6,197 nucleotides of DNA from Desulfobacteraceae bacterium (lineage in GTDB: Bacteria; Desulfobacterota; Desulfobacteria; Desulfobacterales; Desulfosarcinaceae): the NCBI GenBank assembly GCA_027031325.1, contig JALVRI010000178.1, positions 1 to 6,197 of the forward strand, in the 5' to 3' direction. The notes beneath the pieces are model-generated. The model was not told the origin of the DNA, made no database searches, and was given only the letters and a program-made list of their open reading frames with translations. The position numbers were made by a program, and so were the translations under genes. Below, in pieces: positions 1-3,780 of the stretch; position 1 is the first letter of the stretch; each line of letters opens with the position of its first letter.

Positions 1-25
1 AAAGTATCGATAAAATTTTGATCAC

Positions 26-37
26 AGGAGATAGGAA
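26..37 (+). promoter_or_regulatory. Ribosome binding site of the pilin gene
   Basis: AGGAG at 26-30 lies seven bases before the ATG at 38, with a second purine block (AGGAA) directly against the start. This is the strongest Shine-Dalgarno sequence in the window, which fits a highly expressed major pilin. Only 37 bases precede the gene, so its promoter and upstream neighbour lie outside the window. Confidence 0.85.
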
Positions 38-448
38 ATGACTTACACTGACCGTAAATTTCAAACCAAGAAGGTCCTTAAAAATAACGAAGAGGGCTTT
101 ACGTTGGTTGAAATCATAGCCGTCCTCGTAATTCTCGGGATCCTGGCCGCGGTGGCCATCCCCAAATATTTCGATCTCCAATCCGAGGCAAAAGAAAAGG
201 CGGCCGAGGCGGCCATGGCCGAGGCCATCGGAAGGGTAAACGGAAAGTTCGCCAAGGCTCTTCTGGGAGGTTCCTCCTGGGATCAGATTACTTACTCGGA
301 CGCCACCCTGGGGACTGATCTGGGCGATTTCACTCTCGGTGTCAGCGTATCAGGAAACAGTATCACCCTCACCATAACCGGAAAAAACAATACCGCTGTA
401 GCCGGGAAAACCAAGGTAAAGGTTATCTCCAAGCCCGGCCAGCCATAG
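38..448 (+). CDS. MshA-like type IV major pilin (prepilin)
   Basis: This 136-residue protein is a type IV prepilin and is probably the main fibre subunit. The leader is 20 residues, rich in Lys and Arg, and ends in Gly20. Cleavage by prepilin peptidase would leave Phe21 as the methylated first residue, with the conserved Glu at position +5 (Glu25). The hydrophobic helix spans about 21-42 and ends in AVAIPKYFDLQSEA, the pattern typical of MshA-like pilins. An Ala/Glu-rich amphipathic helix follows to about 75, then a Gly/Ser/Thr-rich beta region to the end. The mature chain is about 116 residues, shorter than usual MshA pilins, and contains no cysteine, so the disulfide that closes the D-region of many pilins is absent. 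The start is fixed by a strong ribosome binding site. The MshA label comes from the helix end and from the order of the downstream minor prepilins; a GspG-like pseudopilin is the alternative. Confidence 0.9.
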   Translation: MTYTDRKFQTKKVLKNNEEGFTLVEIIAVLVILGILAAVAIPKYFDLQSEAKEKAAEAAMAEAIGRVNGKFAKALLGGSSWDQITYSDATLGTDLGDFTLGVSVSGNSITLTITGKNNTAVAGKTKVKVISKPGQP

Positions 449-477
449 CCGCCCGTAAAGCACGCACCTGTCCCATT

Positions 478-523
478 ATGCATTGCCGCCGGTCACCACA
501 AGAGGCTGGTGGCAATGTATTTT
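478..523 (+). terminator. Possible intrinsic terminator of the pilin gene
   Basis: Bases 478-490 can pair with 508-520 in a 13-bp stem with two G-U pairs, around a 17-base loop, followed by TTT at 521-523. It lies 29 bases after the pilin stop codon. The structure overlaps the last codons and the stop of the convergent membrane-TPR gene (stop at 493-495). The T run is short and exists on the + strand only, so it would serve the pilin transcript better than the opposing one. An alternative smaller hairpin (CACC/GGTG) competes inside the loop. Confidence 0.4.
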
Positions 524-2625
524 GCATTGGAAAAGAGCCAACGTCCGGAGCTGTTCAGGTAATTTTTCAGCTCATGAGCGCTTTCAAGCTCCTTCAATAC
601 CAGGTCCCGGTCGGGGACATGGGGTAAAGCCCCCGAACTTTCCAGCAGCTCATCCAGCCAGGTCTCAAGCTCTTCCGGCCTCAAATCTTCCAGGATCTTT
701 TTTGCAACCTGCTTCATGCGTTCAGTTTCTTTCAGGCGGGCATAAATTTCCAACTGCCCGATCATCGCATAGCGCTTTTGCCCGGGAAGCTTTTCCAGGC
801 ACTGCCAGGCCGCAAGTGCCGCCTGAAAATGACCATAGCTTGCTTGCAAATCCGCCAGGCAAGCTATGGGAACCGGGTCGTCCGGGCAAGCCCGGGCCTG
901 CTCGCCCGCCATAACCATGGCCCGGAACCTTTTCGAGGGCTGTTTCGCCAATGCCAACATCAACCTTGAACGCAACCCGCAATCATCAGGCCAGAATTCC
1001 AAGGCCCGACGCAAAACGGCCTCCGCCTTTTCGGGGTCATTCAGCAGCAACCAGGCCTGGCCCTGCTGGTACCAGGCCTGCTTGAGTCCTGAGGCCAATT
1101 TAAGGGCATTTTGAAAAAGAATGGCAGCCTTATAATAATTCTTTGTGATTTCGAGTTCATACAAGCCCAAGTTGTAGTAGACCAGGCCCTTTTGGCGCAG
1201 ATCGTTGTAGCGGTCCAGCCGCAGGGCCTCGATAAAATGTTGATGGGCTTTTTCATGCAAACCTGCATTCCAGAGCACCTTTCCCAGGTTGTTGTGGGCC
1301 AGGCTCATCCGGGGTGATTTACTGACCACATCCATCCAGAGGCTCAACTCGCTTCGGAAAACTCGATTGTACATCCAGGTGGTGTGGATCTGCCCCGCCA
1401 GCCACAACGCGCAACATCCTGCGATCGACCAACGAAGCCACTTTTTATATTCAAAGTATTTAAAGGATGAGACCAAAAATGAGGCCAAAGGTACAAACAG
1501 CCAGGTTGATGGGAGGTAATTTCTGTGTTCGTAAAACATCTCCAGGTTGAAGACCGACCCTTCGATCAAGTGGTTGAGCAGGAAGAACAGGCCCCCAAAA
1601 CTTAACAACGGCATCTTGCGGCAAAGGGTGACCAACAGCACCAGGACAACCACCAGCGCAATTATGGCCGGCATGGTTGTGGGTGGAGAAAAAAGGCCGC
1701 TGGAAATTTCAACATCGTGAAGCAGGCAAAGCCTGGTTTTGGCCGGCAAGGCCAGCAGGCCCAAATACTGCCATAAAACCCGGGGCTGGGTAAGGAGCCG
1801 CTGCCCAAGGGTAAAGGGCCTGTTTTCCCATGGTCCTGTCACCGAGGCAGGATCAACCATCAACCAGGCCGCCATTGCCCCGAAAACGACCACCATGAAA
1901 AACCAGATGAGCAATCGTTTTTTTCCGGACTTGCCGGCAGCCGGAAAAAAAATCATCTCGAAAAGCAGGAGCGCTACAGGCAACATGAACGCGTTTTCCT
2001 TGCATCCAAATGCGGCAAGACTGCAAAGACAGCAGGCCAGATAGTTCAATTTACGACTTTTGCCCGTAGCAGCGGTACGGCCCTTCAGGAAAAAGAACAT
2101 GGCGGCAAGATAAAAAAAGGCGGCCATGGATGCCATGCGCTGGACAATGTAAGTTACGGCAGTAACCTGGACCGGATGGGTAGCCCATAAAAGGGCCGCC
2201 AGCCAACCAATTATCAACGAATCGCCCCGCTTGCCGGAAAGGGCGGAAGACCTGGCAATGGTACCGGACACAAGCGCCCAGAGGGTAAAAGCGGTTGCCA
2301 GATGGATTATGATGTTCACCAAATGGTAACCTTGGACCCTGAAGCCATCTAGATAATAATTGAAAGCGAAACTGAGCCTGGCCAAAGGACGGGTTGGCCT
2401 GGAGTTCAAATGCTGATCATGGATGGCCCGCTTCAGCTGTTGCCAGCTCAAGGATGTAAGCTTGACATGATCGTTTTCCAGGATATTGGAAAAATCATCA
2501 TATTGCCAGCTGCACTGAAGGCTGTTTCCGTATGCCAGCCCAACAGCCAACACCAGTGCAAGTGACATTACCACCTGCTTGATGACAGATCTGTTTTTCA
2601 ATTGCAGACTTTCCACCCTTGACAT
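493..2625 (-). CDS. Polytopic GT-C-type membrane protein with C-terminal TPRs, putative glycosyltransferase
   Basis: This 710-residue protein has about 11-12 predicted membrane helices in residues 18-415, followed by a soluble tetratricopeptide region from about 441 to 650. The layout matches GT-C sugar transferases with TPR tails, such as the eukaryotic TMTC proteins and their bacterial relatives. Motifs seen are an acidic pair in the first loop (Asp43-Asp44 within QYDDF), RPTRPL at 76-81, HPV at 150-152, KEN at 209-211 and YEHRNYLPS at 365-373. The Asp pair after the first helix is where GT-C enzymes usually carry catalytic acidic residues. TPR-like repeats are visible near 441-474, 480-513, 514-547 and 583-616. 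Its place between the pilin and the minor prepilin genes suggests a role in pilin modification, but that is inference; substrate and donor are unknown. The ATG at 2625 has only a weak GGA-type ribosome site (TGGAA). A start at Met20 (2568) is possible but would drop the basic N-terminus. It is convergent with the pilin gene (44 bases between stops) and divergent from the H-type gene. Confidence 0.8.
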   Translation of the reverse strand: MSRVESLQLKNRSVIKQVVMSLALVLAVGLAYGNSLQCSWQYDDFSNILENDHVKLTSLSWQQLKRAIHDQHLNSRPTRPLARLSFAFNYYLDGFRVQGYHLVNIIIHLATAFTLWALVSGTIARSSALSGKRGDSLIIGWLAALLWATHPVQVTAVTYIVQRMASMAAFFYLAAMFFFLKGRTAATGKSRKLNYLACCLCSLAAFGCKENAFMLPVALLLFEMIFFPAAGKSGKKRLLIWFFMVVVFGAMAAWLMVDPASVTGPWENRPFTLGQRLLTQPRVLWQYLGLLALPAKTRLCLLHDVEISSGLFSPPTTMPAIIALVVVLVLLVTLCRKMPLLSFGGLFFLLNHLIEGSVFNLEMFYEHRNYLPSTWLFVPLASFLVSSFKYFEYKKWLRWSIAGCCALWLAGQIHTTWMYNRVFRSELSLWMDVVSKSPRMSLAHNNLGKVLWNAGLHEKAHQHFIEALRLDRYNDLRQKGLVYYNLGLYELEITKNYYKAAILFQNALKLASGLKQAWYQQGQAWLLLNDPEKAEAVLRRALEFWPDDCGLRSRLMLALAKQPSKRFRAMVMAGEQARACPDDPVPIACLADLQASYGHFQAALAAWQCLEKLPGQKRYAMIGQLEIYARLKETERMKQVAKKILEDLRPEELETWLDELLESSGALPHVPDRDLVLKELESAHELKNYLNSSGRWLFSNAKYIATSLLW

Positions 2626-2881
2626 ATTTTTATTATTCCAGGCCCGGAAGTCGGATTATGTTTCTTCTTTCAATCAAATCCGGCCTTTGTTATTAATTAG
2701 GTATGATGCTTGCGCACGTCCGTCAATCTGTAATAATTTTCAACCGCAAGGTATGTCGTTGCCGACAGGCCCGGACCAGAAGATGAAATCTGGCTCTGAA
2801 ATCACCTTACCCTTTGCATTCAAGGGTTTTCGGACTCTCCGGCCGGACTCGCAACCGACCAATGCACTCCAGGGGCCGGAC
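2626..2881. promoter_or_regulatory. Divergent intergenic region, likely promoters for both directions
   Basis: This stretch separates the leftward membrane-TPR gene from the rightward minor prepilin operon and must hold promoters for both. The part from 2626 to about 2710 is AT-rich. TATGAT at 2702-2707 is a fair rightward -10 box, but I see no good -35 at 16-18 bases upstream. CATAAT on the - strand (2660-2655) is a possible leftward -10, likewise without a clear -35. The 3' half holds a hairpin at 2809-2830 and a near-repeat pair at 2841 and 2874, listed separately. If the prepilin gene starts at 2753 or 2783 instead of 2882, the region is correspondingly shorter. Confidence 0.45.
2809..2830 (+). 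other. Small hairpin followed by T run in the leader of the H-type gene
   Basis: ACCCTT at 2809-2814 pairs with AAGGGT at 2822-2827 around a seven-base loop, and the run TTTT occupies 2827-2830. It looks like a weak intrinsic terminator or attenuator between the possible -10 box at 2702 and the preferred start at 2882. The stem has only six pairs, so it may be chance. Confidence 0.2.
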
Positions 2882-2887
2882 TTGCAA
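2841..2887 (+). repeat. Pair of 14-base near-identical direct repeats
   Basis: Bases 2841-2854 and 2874-2887 read GGCCGGACTYGCAA, differing at a single position and offset by 33 bases, about three helical turns. The first copy overlaps the perfect palindrome TCCGGCCGGA (2838-2847). The second copy covers the end of the ribosome site and the TTG start at 2882. Related GGCCCGGA words occur at 2641-2648 and 2768-2775. Binding of a regulator here is conceivable but unproven; a small duplication is the simpler reading. Confidence 0.4.
2871..2884 (+). promoter_or_regulatory. Ribosome binding site supporting a TTG start at 2882
   Basis: AGGGG at 2871-2875 sits six bases before TTG at 2882. The upstream in-frame ATG codons at 2753 and 2783 have only AAGG pressed against the start, or nothing. 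The TTG start gives a 12-residue leader ending in Gly, in line with the 7- to 21-residue leaders of the neighbouring prepilins, whereas 2783 and 2753 would give leaders of 45 and 55 residues. Confidence 0.5.
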
Positions 2888-3361
2888 GATTGTACCGGTA
2901 TACGCACTGAATGCGGACTGACTATCCTCGAAGTAATCGTCGTCTTGGTTCTGATAGGAATCCTGAGCGCTGTCATCTGGAGCAAACCACTTGCAGATAC
3001 AACCCTGGTAGCCCGGGTCGAAGCCATCAAGGCCCATTTACGTTATGCTCAAGTTCGCTCTATGAATACCGAACGTCGTTGGGGAATCCAATCCGATGGC
3101 AATTCTTACTGGTTGTTTGCAGATGGAGATCCGGCAGGCACCAAAGTAATCCTGCCGGGCCAAACCAAGGTGATCGTTTCGCTGGCAGAACATGGAATTT
3201 CAATAACTCCATTTCTGCTCACATTCGACCAGTGGGGGCGGCCCTGCTCCGATGCGGCAGCCCAATCCCCCATAACTACGGGGCTGGTTTTGACGGCAAC
3301 TGCGCACGGTCAGCCTTCCCAACAGATACTTGTTACCCCTGACACGGGATTTATACCATGA
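2882..3361 (+). CDS. H-type minor prepilin (GspH/MshC-like)
   Basis: From the preferred TTG start this is a 159-residue prepilin. The leader is 12 residues ending in Gly, followed by LTILEV: Leu at +1 in place of the usual Phe, and the conserved Glu at +5. The hydrophobic helix covers roughly the first 21 mature residues. The following text, VEAIKAHLRYAQVRSMNTERRWGI in spaced pattern terms (helix with LRYAQ, then RRWGI), is typical of GspH and MshC subunits, as are the later FDQWGRP strand and the terminal LVTPDTGF. In type II secretion and MSHA systems this subunit helps build the minor pilin complex that starts the fibre. Only one cysteine remains in the mature part, so no internal disulfide is possible. 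The frame stays open upstream to 2579, overlapping the divergent gene; ATG starts at 2753 and 2783 are alternatives. Its stop overlaps the next ATG by four bases (ATGA), which suggests translational coupling. Confidence 0.8.
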   Translation: MQDCTGIRTECGLTILEVIVVLVLIGILSAVIWSKPLADTTLVARVEAIKAHLRYAQVRSMNTERRWGIQSDGNSYWLFADGDPAGTKVILPGQTKVIVSLAEHGISITPFLLTFDQWGRPCSDAAAQSPITTGLVLTATAHGQPSQQILVTPDTGFIP

Positions 3362-3756
3362 AATCCGGCCAAAGGGGATTCACCCTGCTCGAAATTATTA
3401 TAGCTCTTGTTGTCGGCGCCATTCTGGCGGCCATAGTGGTCCAGGTAATGGGCACCAACCTTTCCCGCAGCGCCGAACCCCTGGCATGGGTGCGGCAACA
3501 GCTGTCGTTGCAGGAAATAATGGAATCGATGATCTCCGATTACAAGTATCTCTGGATGACCGATGACACGCCGCTGGACACGTTCAAAAGCCGGATTGAA
3601 AGCAATTATTACGGCACTTACTCTGCCGTAACGAAGTATGTTTCTTTCGATGCCGCCGGAAATGAAAACAGTGCCGCCTGCAGCACCGACTGCAAGATCC
3701 TGAAAGTAACCATAGCAAGCGGCGGGCAAAGCTTGACGGCCCTGTTTACCCGTTGA
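3358..3756 (+). CDS. I-type minor prepilin (GspI/MshD-like)
   Basis: This 132-residue prepilin has a seven-residue leader, MKSGQRG, then FTLLE with Phe at +1 and Glu12 at +5, and a hydrophobic helix to about residue 30. The short basic leader is the classic form. The helix is followed by an amphipathic stretch with SLQEIMESMISDY, comparable to the region after the first helix in GspI and MshD proteins. The rest is poorly conserved. Near the end, Cys108 and Cys112 (CSTDC) are spaced closely enough for a small disulfide loop. Translation probably couples to the upstream gene through the ATGA overlap, with GGGA at 3346-3349 as a modest ribosome site. Its position between the H and J types supports the assignment; sequence alone would say only minor prepilin. 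Confidence 0.8.
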   Translation: MKSGQRGFTLLEIIIALVVGAILAAIVVQVMGTNLSRSAEPLAWVRQQLSLQEIMESMISDYKYLWMTDDTPLDTFKSRIESNYYGTYSAVTKYVSFDAAGNENSAACSTDCKILKVTIASGGQSLTALFTR

Positions 3757-3771
3757 AAAGACAAGTGCAGC

Positions 3772-3780
3772 GAGGCGCGG
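3772..3780 (+). promoter_or_regulatory. Ribosome binding site of the fused prepilin gene
   Basis: GAGG at 3772-3775 lies five bases before ATG 3781. The preceding stop (3754-3756) is in the same frame, so no earlier start is possible. A TTG at 3808 is in frame but lacks a ribosome site. The gap between the two genes is 24 bases, which fits one operon. Confidence 0.6.

Noticed and set aside
483..914. Rightward open frame of 143 codons
   Set aside because: It is antisense to the C-terminal TPR part of the leftward gene, Pro/Gly/Arg-rich, and resembles no family.
2702..2707. TATGAT as a firm rightward sigma-70 promoter
   Set aside because: No acceptable -35 box lies 16-18 bases upstream and there is no TGn extension, so it is mentioned only as a possible -10 in the intergenic entry.
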